DNA of 64,000 bases, taken from Diphasiastrum complanatum (Eukaryota > Streptophyta > Lycopodiopsida > Lycopodiales > Lycopodiaceae). Positions 1 through 10,852 of this stretch are shown one piece after another. The notes under the pieces were generated by a model. The model was not told the DNA's origin. It saw only the letters and a list, made by a program, of their open reading frames with translations, and ran no database searches. The position numbers and the translations under genes were made by a program. The stretch spans positions 25,296,973 to 25,360,972 of the forward strand of contig CM055098.1 in NCBI GenBank assembly GCA_029204225.1, written 5' to 3'. The first letter of the stretch is position 1; each line of letters begins with the position of its first letter.

Positions 1-107
1 CGGGGAACGTCTTATTTTAGACAGGATCGTGAGATTTGTTAAGAATAGAGTAAGAGAGTTACAAAAATGAAGAGAAGTTCAATTTCAGTTGATCTGCAAA
101 TGGTCAC

Positions 108-332
108 CTTAGTTGCAATGCGTTCTGGAACGTGCTCCGTTCCGAAACGTGTTCACCTTAGTTGCCCGTTTTGGAACGATGCCCTCAAACAAAAATAATT
201 TTTTTTTTTTTACAAAGGATTTAATTCATATATAGTGCAGCTAATATACATTTGTTTTTATAACTTAAAAAATATCGTTCCGACAACGTTCCGGAACGTT
301 CCGACCCATTTTGGTCGGAACGGGCTTCTAAG
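108..332. mobile_element. hAT-like short non-autonomous element (copy A, GGAACG word)
   Basis: A 225-bp non-coding element flanked by a perfect 8-bp direct repeat, ATGGTCAC, at 100-107 and 333-340. The ends form a short imperfect inverted repeat: CTTAGTTGC on the left, and on the right ...GCTTCTAAG, whose complement starts CTTAGAAGC. Just inside both ends are repeated copies of the six-base word GGAACG or its complement CGTTCC, including the palindrome CGTTCCGGAACG. The middle is AT-rich. An 8-bp target duplication and subterminal repeats are typical of hAT transposons; assignment to hAT is inference because no transposase is present. The copy at 37130-37300 shares both word and right end. 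Confidence 0.72.
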
Positions 333-465
333 ATGGTCACAATACCGTATATTCCTGAACTCGATGCCCTCTCTTCATAGGTTTAAGTGGTATTTTTAGA
401 TAGTAGTTGTAGATTGACGACATTGACCCGTCTTGATGCAAGTAACATTAATGTAATGGTTTTGG

Positions 466-503
466 TCTTACATGCTTTTAGGCATGAAAAGACGTTAATG
501 AAG

Positions 504-571
<68 letters not shown>
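466..571 (+). mobile_element. LINE 3' end, copy 1, with (CT)n tail
   Basis: The stretch at about 466-503 matches the 3' end of the LINE ending near 1402 (hairpin of the form ATGC-TTTT-GCAT, then GAAAAGACRTTAATGAAG) and runs straight into about 65 bases of (CT)n. A second, 5'-truncated LINE piece starts directly after the CT tract. The tract therefore acts both as the tail of one copy and as the left flank of the next. Confidence 0.5.
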
Positions 572-573
<2 letters not shown>

Positions 574-1402
574 CGGACCTACTTTTTGGAGTTGGATGTA
601 TCAGGGACCCCAGTCATGCCACGCTACTTGGATTCAGGGCTATCACATTGCCTCAGATTCACACTGGGATAGCTCAGGGTGTCTTCTCACCAGCTAGCTA
701 TTGAGACGGGGAGGTTCCATGGTATTCCCAGAGTGGAGCGGATTTGCCAGTTGTGCTCCGAGGAGCATTTTATCTTCAGATGCCCGGTATATTATGAGAT
801 CAGAGGGAGATATCACTGCTTGTCTCGAGACGTACCTACCACTCTACGTTCTCTCATAGCCTATGAGGACCCACGGTGTGTCGCGCTGATGGTACACGAG
901 ATGTTCATGTTGCGGAGAGATCTACACGGGACATCCCAGCACATTACATCTCAGTCATTGATCACTTCATTCTTTACTAGACGGAGATCACGTCTCAGTA
1001 CCCGAGGATGATGACTACTACAACGACGAGGATGACAGTCGCTTACATGCCCATTGAGATCAGAGACGATGTACCTCCCATACTGCCAGGATAGCCATAC
1101 CTCATATACAGAGACATACTACACACGCTCATGCTCATAGACGACACCAGCGGGCTCCAGCGCTTTCTCATGTTGTGGCTCGCATTACATCTTTCTACAG
1201 CACCAGCACAGACTTGTTATTTTGATTGCAGATGATTACTTGTTTATTTAGTTGATACTAGCTGTTTTCTTTATTTCAGTTTTGGAGATGTTCTATGCGC
1301 TCCCATGGTTACTACACACTTGACATGTACCTCATTAGTCTTATATGCCTTTTGGCATGGAAAAGACATTAATGAAGCTTGCTTTCTTTCTTTCTCTCTC
1401 TC
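572..1402 (+). mobile_element. 5'-truncated LINE, copy 2, ending in a CT-rich tail
   Basis: A non-LTR retrotransposon fragment. It begins immediately after a (CT)n tract, contains the cysteine/histidine-rich C-terminal domain of a LINE reverse transcriptase protein (679-1011), continues through about 370 bases of 3' untranslated sequence, has a small hairpin (ATGCC-TTTT-GGCAT) near 1350, and ends in TTTC/CT repeats at about 1381-1402 rather than poly(A). The segment from about 1279 to 1375 is closely repeated at 20805-20900, again followed by (CT)n, which fixes the 3' end of the family. Confidence 0.6.
679..1011 (+). pseudogene. LINE ORF2 C-terminal zinc-domain fragment
   Basis: About 110 codons opening from a GTG just after an in-frame stop. 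The reading SSHQLAIETGR...IPR..RICQLC...HFIFRCP has the pattern of the C-terminal domain of plant and animal LINE ORF2 proteins (SHrLaiEtGR...iPr..R.C..C....dE.HF...CP). It is only the tail of the protein. The upstream frame is broken and there is no reverse transcriptase here. A related but further diverged stretch lies at 49310-49735. Confidence 0.6.
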
Positions 1403-1543
1403 AAACACACAATAATTTCAGGATGATATGCTTTTAAATGTAGGAGTAGTTGCTAACCATTTATCATTAGTATTTGCAGCTATATTACTTATTTTTTTTC
1501 ACGTTAGAGTTCTAAGATTTGAGGTTAATAAATATTTCTGCAG

Positions 1544-2181
1544 AGAGAATACCAGAGGGAGCTGGAGCAGCGTGAATCTGGTGCTGTGAGATCATCCCGT
1601 CGAGAGTTTACAAGTACCACATCTAGCAGGTGAGCACCAAAAAATTCTGGTAAATGATACTAGAACTTACAATGTTCAGTAGTTTTCATGCAATCCCCTT
1701 GTGCAGCCGACCCAGGGAACGATATCGAGAACGAGAAAGAGAGAGTGGACGAACAATTCAAGAGGTCAACCCCCAGGCACACATTGTTGGCGTTCGCGAG
1801 AATAGCTCTTCTCCAATGTTGTCAGCACCTCCAAGTTCCACCCCCACTCTCACAATAGTGTCTACAGCTCCAACTAGTACATCAGCTGTAAACCCTGGCA
1901 GTAGCAACAGAGCATATCCTGGACAAACTTTGTCATTTGCTTCCACTCGAGATCGTAATGAGGACAGAGTTTTTGATGATCTTCTAGGACAGGGAATCAA
2001 CCGAGATCCAATTGATAGTAGCAGTTACATGGACATGGACGGGATTAGCATGGAAGCAGGTAGTGCAAGCAACTTGGCTAGTCATAGACAAGGTTCACGA
2101 ACTTCCAGGCCTAGGCAGATTGTAGAACGACGGGAGAGAGAGAGCAGGCGTGAAGGCAAGTGGGAAAGAAAGCAGAGCTGA
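1544..2181 (+). CDS. 3' exons of an unrecognised plant nuclear gene
   Basis: Two exons that join cleanly. The first is 1544-1629, after a ctgcag acceptor and before a GTGAGC donor, reading REYQRELEQRESG...TSSR. The second is 1707-2181, after a gtgcag acceptor, starting RPRERYRERERESGR and ending with TGA. The split codon matches in phase (AG|C). Together they encode about 187 residues of low-complexity charged protein: Arg/Glu-rich at both ends, Ser/Thr/Pro-rich in the middle, and an acidic patch with DDLLGQGINRD. The composition and splice sites look like the disordered tail of a real nuclear protein; I do not recognise the family. Upstream exons must lie left of the window or among the transposons at 100-1400. 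Confidence 0.55.
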
Positions 2182-3571
2182 AATATCTAGTGCTTGTTCA
2201 AAGACATGGTAAGTTCTTCAATCCAGCAATTTCATAGTGGTAAGTGGTTAGAGGCATTGAGTGAAGAAGTAGGCTGCAATACAATCAGTATGCATATTCA
2301 ATAAAATGTAAAGGATTTTTGTGAATAAATTTTTTGGCTGTTACTGGCTGGTAATTGGTTATATACTATGCTATAGGGGTTATCTCTATGAAGATTCAAG
2401 AAAAAGTTTCTGCCTCCCTTGGAAAGCATTCTGATGCCAAGTTATGATCAAATTCACGAGAGCAAAGATAGGGGAGAATGGAAAAACCTTGCAGTGGATT
2501 GATGAATAAACAGAAAATGCATGCAAAACAAAGAAGAAAGCTTTCTCTGATGTGCCCCTGGGTTCTTTTGATAAGTTCTTGGAATTTAAAATGTTATGCT
2601 CCACTGTCATTGAAATTCAAGGTAGACCATGTGTCAATTAAAAATATGGTAACACTAGAACTCAGACATTATTTATAACTATTTTGCATTTCATTTACAT
2701 TAAAGTCACTCGTTTGATTTTATGTCATTGTCTCAATGCCAATGACAATGGCAACTCAGTTTTACTTGTAATCATGGAGGACAGAAGCTGAATGGCGTTT
2801 AGATGAAATCTAAGCTCATTAGCTTGTTCAAAGATAATGAAGAGTCTCATTCTGAACCCTCACCCTAGCTAGGTCGCCACTCAGCTGTTTAGCTAAACTC
2901 CAAACTATCCATATAAGGAGAATCCTACCTATATAGTCTATGAGTAACTAACTATATGCTTAAGAGTTGTGGGGAGAGTATGGAGGCTTCTAGAAGGCTG
3001 TTAGGTCCTTCGAAAAGATCAAAAGCTAAAATCCTCTAGATTTGGTTACCCAATTCATGGGTATACCAAAGATTTTCCAACCTAGCAATGAGCGATCATA
3101 TGAACAATAAGGTACAAATAGAGGTCCACTATGAAGCAAAACGTTTTTGTTATCTGGAAAACATAAAACAACTCATGAGTTGAAGACTCTCCTTCAATAG
3201 GTCTGTGTCAGTCTACCAAAAACTCATCTGTATTTCTAGGGCAATAATGCTAAATCTTTTCTTTGAGTTTGAGCTATTCCTCAACATTGAGGAAAGTTTT
3301 GATCATTCTTGTCATGATAATAACTTCACTATTGAACTACTCCATTGTTATCTGCAAATATTCTGATTTTAAGACCCCAAACTGGTGCAAATTCTTCTTC
3401 AAAGAATAAAGTAGATCGATCATAAACATGAAAAAGCATCATAAAAAATATGAAATCATTGCACTAATAGTTTGTATGAATAATTCACCTCATTACAAGA
3501 ATTTATCACAACATATCAGAAGCATGGTGTTGCTGAAGACTTTAATGGCTTGTGGACACTCCAAGTACACA
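2182..3571. other. Non-coding stretch, nothing recognised
   Basis: Downstream sequence of the gene ending at 2181. Ordinary AT-rich DNA; I see no gene, repeat array or transposon end. The small open frames here have no domain, no splice context and no codon bias I can support. Confidence 0.4.
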
Positions 3572-3760
3572 CTATTTAGTCTCCGAGGTTTTTAGCCAAC
3601 CCCTGATATTGATCTCGTCTGCTACACCAGTTTCTGATAGAAGTTTGTTAAGAGATGAGAACTGTGGCTCTTCATCAAGACCTTTGGTGATGTTCTGAGC
3701 AGATGCAACTACCACTGTCACCAACAAAACCAGCATCAACATATTTCTTTGTGTGGTCAT
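3572..3760 (-). pseudogene. Fasciclin-like arabinogalactan protein N-terminal fragment
   Basis: A 62-codon frame starting at an ATG (3760) with a hydrophobic signal peptide (about residues 3-21, LMLVLLVTVVVASA), followed directly by NITKGLDEEPQFSSLNKLL and VADEIN. That pattern is the start of the FAS1 fasciclin domain in plant FLA cell-surface proteins (NITk.L...P.FS.fn.yL..T.la.eIN). The FAS1 domain normally runs about 130 residues. Here it stops after about 30, with no continuation on either strand nearby, so this is a truncated copy or a lone exon of a dead gene. FLA proteins are secreted wall/plasma-membrane adhesion proteins; this piece alone is unlikely to work. Confidence 0.55.
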
Positions 3761-4187
3761 CTTTTGGTAAGTTGTAGGAGCTTGTCAATTCCTTCCTGCG
3801 ACACGTTCTACTCAATATAGGATTCAACGAAAGTCATCCAGATTCCGTAGCACTATCACTTGGGGTGGTTTTGGGGCCCAAAACACTCATGTTCAAATTA
3901 TGGACCATTTGTGAACATTGAATCTGAAGTAAATAAGATTCTTTAAAAATTTTAGTAAATGAGATTGAAAGTGAACGTTGAATGGCGATAACTAATAATA
4001 GCTTTTGACATACCATACCATAAAAGCAACCTCAACATGTAGCTGTGGCATGTTAGGATTTTGACATTGCTTTCCTCGGAATATACCATACTGTCTAAGT
4101 TTACCTTTGATCCAAATATTATGAAAACTATATGAAGGTAACCAAAAGTAGCATATTTATGAATCACAAGAGTTTTTTTCATGTCTA

Positions 4188-4438
4188 AATCTAAGGAAGC
4201 GGAACCTGCGTCCGAACGCGCGTCCGGACGTGCGTCCGCGTCCGCGTCAGCGTCCGGGCGCGGACGTGCCAGGGGTGTGTCCGGGGATCCGAACGCGTCC
4301 GCTTTTTTTTTTTTTAATTTTTTAAATTTTTTTTAGAGTTATTTAGCCAAAAAAAAAAAAATATGGGCGCGTCCGACCCCGCGTCCGGGTCTGGACGCCG
4401 GACGCAGACGCGGAATGCCCGCGTCCGGCCCGGACCCT
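4188..4438. repeat. GC-rich short element with GCGTCCG / CGGACGC words (element B)
   Basis: About 250 bp. Both ends are packed with the word GCGTCCG and its complement CGGACGC, separated by an AT-only core (poly-T, then poly-A). This is the same plan as the hAT-like elements at 108, 37130, 45470 and 53954. A 7-8 bp direct repeat, CATGTCT(A/G), lies at 4180-4187 and 4439-4446 and could be its target duplication, but I cannot match a clean terminal inverted repeat. Confidence 0.45.
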
Positions 4439-4446
4439 CATGTCTG

Positions 4447-5332
4447 GGACTCTAAATAGTCTATTTAAAGCAACCCAATGTCATTCTTATTTTTCAATGA
4501 TTTTAAAAAAAAGATTACAAATTTATTTTCAAAGAAGTTTCTTTTTGATTTTTTTTCTTTTAAAGATCATGTGCTGAAGTGGAATGCGGTTGGAATGCTA
4601 TGGTACTTAACGAAGGAAGTAAAGTCGAATAAAATAAAATAATGTAAACAACAATCCATGAACAATTTTGTTTTGGTGTGTGTGTGTGTGTGTGTGCACG
4701 CATGCGATAAGGTTGGACTGTTGGGTTTGAATTGGGAATCGGTTTGAACCTTTATTTTATTTTATTTTACTTTATTTAAATTGTGTAATATGTAATGTTT
4801 TTGAACAAAAGCCCAATGTTAAATACCAAATAAATAACCCTAAAACAATTTTACTGTTTAGTATCATGGGGTGTTCTGGAACGCGTTCCAGGTTTTTAAC
4901 TCGAAAAGTGACCCCGGAAACCAAATATTATTTTTTCAAATTTTTTATGCACTGCAGCAGCAAGACTTTGCTGAATACTAGGTGCTCATGGTTCACTAAA
5001 TCATTGATTCCTGATGTGTTGATCAACTGATTCATTGCTGAATGCATCAAAAGTCTACAGTGACATTATCAACATTTGGGGGAATATTGACCTCAATGAA
5101 ATAGACTGTGCAGGGACTCCCTCTCTGATGATGAGGCTGATGTTGGTGGTGGTGATGCCTTGGCTCTGCATCTGCGTGTGCTGCTGCTCCTGCCTAAGCG
5201 TCTGCCTCTCTCCCGAGCCTGCTTCTGTCCCCAGCATGGAGCCTAATTATCTTCTTGTTTCGGCGGTCTTGGTTTAGCTGTGTTTGGTATATCTAGTTCC
5301 TGACAGGGTGGGTGTGGGGGGCCTTTCCCCCC
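4447..5332. other. Non-coding stretch with a (TG)n tract and a word-repeat remnant
   Basis: Contains a (TG)n microsatellite at about 4675-4696 and a small palindromic piece, TCTGGAACGCGTTCCAG, near 4873. The latter uses the same GGAACG word as the elements at 108 and 37130 and may be a decayed end of that family. No gene recognised; the open frame near 5035-5277 has no domain. Confidence 0.35.
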
Positions 5333-5375
5333 CTAAAGCAAGAAAATTCACCAGAAGGTGAAATCTTTAGGAAAC
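5333..5375 (+). pseudogene. Older Ty3 pol fragment left of the E1 insertion
   Basis: A short stretch whose reading frame runs into the GAAAC that forms the left target duplication of E1 and resumes, in frame, after the second GAAAC at 13593. It is therefore the upstream edge of the Ty3 polyprotein seen at 13593-14212, cut in two by E1. Confidence 0.5.
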
Positions 5376-5826
5376 AGTTATGAACGTAGCCACGGCTGAT
5401 CTAGATTTAGTCTATGAAAGCATCACATAAGCAAGACTTAACCCTAGAAAGCAGGAGAGAGAAAGCTTAAAGAGACTAAAGAAGGAGATCAAATCATAAG
5501 CCAAGTAACAAATGACACAGAATCCCTACTTATAGCCAAGAGGAAGCCCTAAAAGGAAGCTTCCAGTGGCTAGGGCCAAACTGAGAGGGAAAATAGTGCA
5601 CCCTCCAAGAAGGCCCCCACTCTCAGTATTATGACCAAATAACCAATATAGTGAATCATAGGGCCCAAGGCCAATAATATGGTCTAAATGTCAATAATAG
5701 GGCCCAAGGCCAACCATATAGTCTAAATGTCAAATAATGAATAAAAAAGGACCCAAAGCCTGCCTATGCATAAAGTAAAGTAAATGTAAATGGACATGGC
5801 GAATGTAATGAGCCGAGTCCATAACT
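5376..5826 (-). repeat. 3' LTR of E1
   Basis: 451 bp, about 98% identical by eye to 13143-13592. Its outer ends read AGTTATG...CATAACT rather than the usual TG...CA. It contains runs of GGGCCCAAGGCC-like sequence and a TAAATG-rich end. Confidence 0.9.
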
Positions 5827-5841
5827 CTCCCCGACACAAAA
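5827..5841 (-). other. Polypurine tract of E1
   Basis: On the minus strand the sequence GTCGGGGAG abuts the 3' LTR start. A short purine run in this position is where plus-strand DNA synthesis starts in LTR retrotransposons. Confidence 0.6.
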
Positions 5842-5870
5842 ATAAGACCCAACTGCCATAAAGGACTGGA

Positions 5871-6705
5871 TCAAGTAACAGCAAGCCCTGGAGGATCAAC
5901 TGGAACAGCATCTGGTGTAGTAACAACTGGAGCAACAGCTGATGTAGAGGAATCAACAAGTACGGCAAGAGCACGAGCCTGATCCGCAACTGACGGTGTA
6001 TGATAAAAGACATCAATAGGCTCCCATGTGGCCTCCTCAACAGGACGACCATCCCACTGGACTAGGAACTGAATCTGCCGGCGGCGTGGACTATGATGCA
6101 AATGCACCTGAAGGATACCAGCAGGTAATAAAGGAAAGAGATCCGGTGCAGTAGGAAACTCAGCATCACGAGGAGCATCATCCTCAATAGCAGCACGTAA
6201 TAAACTGACATGGAATATATCACAGGCACGTGTGGAAGCAGGAAGCTGAAGACGATATGTAACTGGACTAAGAACCTCCAATATACAATAAGGCCCATAA
6301 TAACGTGGTGCAAGCTTCTCAGTAGAAGCATGGCCCTGAATAAAATGATGACGTGCAAACCGTAGGCGTAGATATACCATATCACCAACATGAAACTCAA
6401 CATGACGTCGATGACGATCAACTGAAGCCTGATAACGCTGCTGGACCTTGGGAACTGGCCTGGAGAATAAGCTCGCGAGCACCTGATAGAAATGAAGACA
6501 GTGTCACAGGTGTATCCTCGGGAGGAAGAGGATTACCAGGTAAAAGAGGTGCATAACCATGAGATAATAAAAATGGTGCAACGCCGATGCTGGTACTAAC
6601 AGAGCTGTTATAGCTATACTCTGCCAAACATAAGTGCTGATCCCAATCCTTCCCTGAAGGAGTAACAAAATGGCGCAAATAATCCTCAAGGATCTTGTTG
6701 TCCAA
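5871..6705 (-). pseudogene. E1 integrase C-terminus and chromodomain
   Basis: Two overlapping frames together encode the end of the integrase and the tail. At 6705-6418 is the segment ending the catalytic core (DNKILEDYLRHF...LAEYSYNSS..TSIGVAPF). At 6482-5871 are the GDMVYLRLR module (the GPY/F region, with KLAPRYYGPY) and then a chromodomain (QFLVQWDGRP..EATWEP). Chromodomains of this kind help chromoviruses integrate into marked chromatin. A frame change lies near 6450-6480 between the two parts. Confidence 0.8.
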
Positions 6706-7005
6706 TTAAATCTTCATCTTAGAATTCACCAGTCCTATTGAGGTTAGATCTATGAAAAATCAGTCCTCTGGCAGCTCTGTGAATTCTATCTTGCAGATTT
6801 AGTCTATTTTATGTCAAACAAGCACTTTTTCCACTATTGAACTTGTTTGTCAGCAAAACTACAGTTTCAGAATTCGCCGACCATCCCATGAAATCGCCCA
6901 TAGTCTGAAACTTTGAATTACACCATCTACAAATTCCTTCAAGACATTAGTAACTGGTCAGTAAAAGCTCCCTATCAGAATTTCCGAACACTGTATTCTG
7001 CTTAC
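6706..7005. other. Foreign ~300-bp block inside the E1 integrase
   Basis: Between the HSTSHRQ position of the integrase core and the NKILEDYL position, about 300 bases have no similarity to integrase on either strand, while integrase resumes on both sides. There is no clear terminal repeat or target duplication. It replaces the segment expected to carry the catalytic-core residues between those landmarks. Confidence 0.55.
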
Positions 7006-7837
7006 TCAACCTGTCTGCAAGTCATACTCCTGTCTATGAGAAGTAGAATGATAAGCAGACCCCATAAAAAGCTGTACATCCAATATACGCATAAGCTCTG
7101 TCCAGAACAATGATGTAAACTTACTATCCCGATCAGAAAGGATAGTACGAGGAAACCCATGTAGGCGAAATATCTCTGAAAGGAACAAGCGTGCACACTG
7201 CTCTGCTGTGATAGTACTGCGCACGGGTATGAAATGTGCCTATTTCGAGAACCTGTCAACTACCACCATACCTAAATCGTGACCACGACGGGTGCGGGGA
7301 AGGCCAATGATGAAGTCCATAGAAAATATCAGTCCACTGGCGGTGAGGAATAGGCCAACTCTGAAGCAAACCAGCGGACTTAGCACAGGAGTACTTATTA
7401 CGTAAGCAGAAAGGACAGGTACGAATAAGTACAACAAGCTCTTTCCTAAGGGATGGCCAATAGAAATGATCCTTAAGACGAGCATAAGACTTTTGAAAAC
7501 CAAAATGACCCCCAACTGGGGACGAATGAGCATCCGACAACAACTGAGAACGGATACCCAAAGAACTAGGAATACAAAGAGAACCATAATGATAAAGACG
7601 GTGGTCAACAATGGAATAAGCCTGATGAAGTGAAGACGACATAGGTGGAGCAGAACTATAAACATCACGAAAATCAGAACATGTAAGATAAGCAGATGGA
7701 AGATCATCAAACCAGGAAGGGATCGTGGCAACAAGGGTATTCAATAAAGCAGGAAGTCTAGACAATGTGTCAGCAGCAGTGTTAGCACGACTAGGACGAT
7801 ACAAAATAGAAAAATCAAAAGATTGTAAAAACTGCAA
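7006..7837 (-). pseudogene. E1 RNase H end and integrase N-terminal half
   Basis: At 7837-7256: the end of RNase H (LYRPSRANTAADTLSRLP), then the integrase zinc module with H...H and C..C residues (HFGFQKSYARLKDHFYWP, CPFCLRNK) and the start of the catalytic core (QWTDIF). A frameshift near 7320 moves the core to another frame (MDFIIGLPRTRRGHD..MVVVDRFSK). It changes again before 7224-7006, which carries FPRTILSDRDSKFTS with the second catalytic Asp region. At least two frameshifts break this part. Confidence 0.8.
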
Positions 7838-7857
7838 CCAACGAAACTGACGATCAC

Positions 7858-10053
7858 TCAGATCACGCTGGGAGAAGAGATAACGTAAACGATATCAAAA
7901 GGAACACGGTACAGGTAATGGCGCCACTTCTTAAGAGCATAGATAATGGCAAGAAGCTCTTTCTCATGGACAGAATAACGTTGCTCATAAGAGCGTAAAC
8001 GACGCGACTCATAAGCAATAATACATTGAGACTGACGAAGCAAGGCACCCAAACCAACATTACTAGCATCGGTCTCAACAATAAATTTTTGATCAAACTG
8101 TGGTAAACACAGGACAGAGGCCTCCACAACAGCACGACGAAGAGTGTCAAAGGCGAACTGACAATCAGAAGTCCAAACAAAAGCACTAGACTTCTTCAAA
8201 AGGGCATGAAGAGGGGCAGCCACAGTGGCAAAGTGAGGAACAGGACGACGAAGGTGAGTAGCGAGACCAAGAAACATACGAACATGGTGGACATCTGTGG
8301 GAACAGGCCAATCAGCGATTGCCCGAACCTTATGAGGGTCCAAACGAATACGACCATCACAAATGAGAAATCCTAATAACTCAATCTCAACAACAGCAAA
8401 GGAACACTTAGAAAGTTTAGCAAACAACTGGTGATGAACAAGCAATTGAAAAACAGATGAAAGATGTAACACATGCTCATCAAGAGTCTTACTAAAAACA
8501 AGAATATCATCAAAATAAACTAAAACACAACGACCAAGGAGAGGACGCATGATGTTATTCATCACATTCTGGAACGTAGGTGGACCATTAGTAACACCAA
8601 AAGGAAGAACACGAAACTCATACAAACCAAGATGTGTACGAAACGCAGTCTTGTGTTCGTCCGAAGGATGCATCCTAATCTGGTGATAGCCGGAACGTAA
8701 GTCTATCTTAGAGAAAAGATGAGAGGTGCCTAACTGGTCAAAGAGATCATCCATGTGAGGAATAGGATACTGGTTACGGATGGTCAACTTATTGAGGGCA
8801 CGATAATCAATGCAGAGGCGTTTGGAACCATCTTTCTTACTGACAAGGAGAACAGGGGCACCAAAAGGACTGTGACTAGGAACAATAAGGCCCTGATCTA
8901 GTAAAGCAGTAATCTGAATCTCAACCTCATCACGCTCAGACTTAGACATACGGTAAGGAGGCCGGGAGGGAGGAGTAGAACCAGGACTCAAATCAATATG
9001 GTGGTTCACATCACGTAATGGTGGTAGCGTCGTAGGTTCTGAAAAGACAAATGCATACTGATGTAATAAGTCAGAGATCACCTGAGGAACAGCTGCCGGA
9101 GGAGAGGTAGTCACTGGAGAATCTGCTGCAGCACGCTGAACACATAATAAAGCTGCACAATGAGCCTTAGGTAGGCTGCGAATAAACTGCTTCCCGCTGA
9201 TCAGCTGGAAATCTGCCTGAGAATCAATACCAGCAAGTGAGTGGGTCACTGCATCATGAACAAATGTCAATGTCTGCTGAGCCAGGTCCAAAGTAATCGC
9301 TCCCAATGAAGCAAACCAATCAGCACCAAGGATAAGGTCATAGCGCTCCAGAGGAATGATATAAAGATCTGCCTGTCCAGAAAAATCATCAATGCGGTAG
9401 GATAATCCCTGAAACATCTGAGAACTAGGAAATGAGTGAGAACTGGCAACCTCGACTGTGAGAGGCTGTGGAGCAGGAATAGGTGAAGCGCGTATCCAGC
9501 TGAGAACATAACTGCTGATAAAGGAATGAGTGCTACTGGTATCAACTAAAGCAATATACTCACGACCAGTAATGCGCACACGTAGCCGAATGGAGCGAGG
9601 ACCGGGGCACCCTGTCCAGGTAGCATAAGCAAGCTGAGCATGGCAAGTAGTAGGAAGTAAATCAGTAGAAGGCTCAGGAAATAGATCAGGCTCATCAGAT
9701 ATATGAATGTAGATATCGGACTCATCTGGGGTAGTGCCCTCATGGTAGAAAACAGCAGTAGAAGTAGGCAGGGGCTGGCGGCAATCACGGGCAATGTGGT
9801 CAGGACTCTCACAACGAAAGCAAAGACGCTTCTGCTGAATGTCAGCGAACTCTGCAGACGTGTAACGTCGGACAAAAGCAGGACGAGGAGGCGGAGGGCG
9901 AGGAGCGGGAGAAGTAAGAGAAGAGGTCGGGACGACAGTGGATGGGGCAGATGGGGCCGGAGATGGTAGAGGTGAAAGAGATGGACGGGGTCGGGAAAAG
10001 CGAAAGGGAGCAGGATCAGGGTACTTATGTTGTAAAGTACTAGCAAGGGACAT
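7858..10053 (-). CDS. E1 Pol: zinc knuckle, protease, reverse transcriptase, RNase H
   Basis: A 731-codon open frame. In order: the CCHC knuckle CFRCESPDHIARDC (about residue 77); a Ty3 protease whose active site reads DTSSTHSF where D-T/S-G is expected, so catalysis is doubtful; the LGADWF motif; reverse transcriptase with LSPGSTPPSRPPYRMS at its start, SPFGAPVLLVSKKDG, the LPFGVTNGPPTFQ region and the catalytic YFDDILVFS box; and RNase H beginning VETDASNVGLGALL. The frame runs off into a stop inside RNase H because of a one-base change, and RNase H continues in the next frame at 7837. It is the best preserved coding block of E1. Confidence 0.88.
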   Translation of the reverse strand: MSLASTLQHKYPDPAPFRFSRPRPSLSPLPSPAPSAPSTVVPTSSLTSPAPRPPPPRPAFVRRYTSAEFADIQQKRLCFRCESPDHIARDCRQPLPTSTAVFYHEGTTPDESDIYIHISDEPDLFPEPSTDLLPTTCHAQLAYATWTGCPGPRSIRLRVRITGREYIALVDTSSTHSFISSYVLSWIRASPIPAPQPLTVEVASSHSFPSSQMFQGLSYRIDDFSGQADLYIIPLERYDLILGADWFASLGAITLDLAQQTLTFVHDAVTHSLAGIDSQADFQLISGKQFIRSLPKAHCAALLCVQRAAADSPVTTSPPAAVPQVISDLLHQYAFVFSEPTTLPPLRDVNHHIDLSPGSTPPSRPPYRMSKSERDEVEIQITALLDQGLIVPSHSPFGAPVLLVSKKDGSKRLCIDYRALNKLTIRNQYPIPHMDDLFDQLGTSHLFSKIDLRSGYHQIRMHPSDEHKTAFRTHLGLYEFRVLPFGVTNGPPTFQNVMNNIMRPLLGRCVLVYFDDILVFSKTLDEHVLHLSSVFQLLVHHQLFAKLSKCSFAVVEIELLGFLICDGRIRLDPHKVRAIADWPVPTDVHHVRMFLGLATHLRRPVPHFATVAAPLHALLKKSSAFVWTSDCQFAFDTLRRAVVEASVLCLPQFDQKFIVETDASNVGLGALLRQSQCIIAYESRRLRSYEQRYSVHEKELLAIIYALKKWRHYLYRVPFDIVYVISSPSVI

Positions 10054-10852
10054 GGCCTCAACAAGTGTGGGTGGACGGAAAGAAGGGAAGAAGAGACATC
10101 GTATCGTAGAGCACCACGAAGTCCAGCAATGTAGCGAGAAATAAGCTCGGTGGGCTGAAGATCTGTAAAGAGGTAGGAAAGGTCCATAAACTGATCTGTA
10201 TAGGAAGAAAGATCACCAGTCTGAGTAAGACTACGGAATATATCACGCTGGCGGCTCAGCCACTGAGGGTCAATCATAGCATGACGAAGATCACGACGAA
10301 AGGTAGGCCATAACTGGAGACCGTCCCGATCAGGGTCAAGTCGGTAGACCCGCCACCAAGTGGCAGCACGTCCATCTAAATGTAAGGCGGCTAACTGGAT
10401 CTTCTGAGGATCAGTCTTAGGGTAAATCTGAAAATAAGTATCAAGCTTTGCAAACCAATTCTCTAACAAATTCCCGTCAGAAGATCTCGAAAATCTCGAG
10501 CAAAATGTGGCTCAGGAGCTAGATGTCGTGGAAAATGTGACTCGGGAGTAGGACGTGGAAAACCGGGTGGTGGGTTAGGTGGAAAATGAGGCCCACCGCC
10601 AAAGGAAGTAGACGAGGATGGAAGTCCAAATGGAGACCCAAATGATGAATGAACAGGGGCTTTGCCAGGTCCATGTGGCTGTAAGGAATCAATCTGTGAC
10701 TGCATAGTGGCAAAGTCGGTCTGTAAAGTGGTAAAACCGGTCATCATTTGGTCGAAACGACTACTAAGGAGAGTAAGAGAGTCACGCATATCAGCAAACC
10801 GTTCATCTAAAGGTCCGGAATGACTTGCAGGTGTAGTGGGTGAGCTAGCCAT
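9546..10852 (-). pseudogene. E1 gag, second (pol-proximal) copy, frameshifted
   Basis: Starts at an ATG (10852; MASSPTTPASHSGPLDERF) and encodes the Ty3 capsid with WFAKLDTYFQIYPKTDPQKI and GRAATWWRVYRL. Compared with the upstream copy it has lost about 27 bases near 10490, which ends the first frame early, and has gained a few bases near 10083, which shifts the frame again. Gag coats the retrotransposon RNA in cytoplasmic particles; this copy cannot make a full-length protein. Confidence 0.75.

Noticed and set aside
387-704. Open frame with a long Ser-Leu repeat
   Set aside because: The Ser-Leu run is the translation of the (CT)n microsatellite; the rest is LINE 3' sequence in a wrong frame. 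The same applies to frames at 20446-21058 after the kinesin piece, 35133-35387 and 49735-49944.
5035-5277. 80-codon frame with Cys/Leu-rich sequence
   Set aside because: Open on both strands, no domain, no splice or promoter context.
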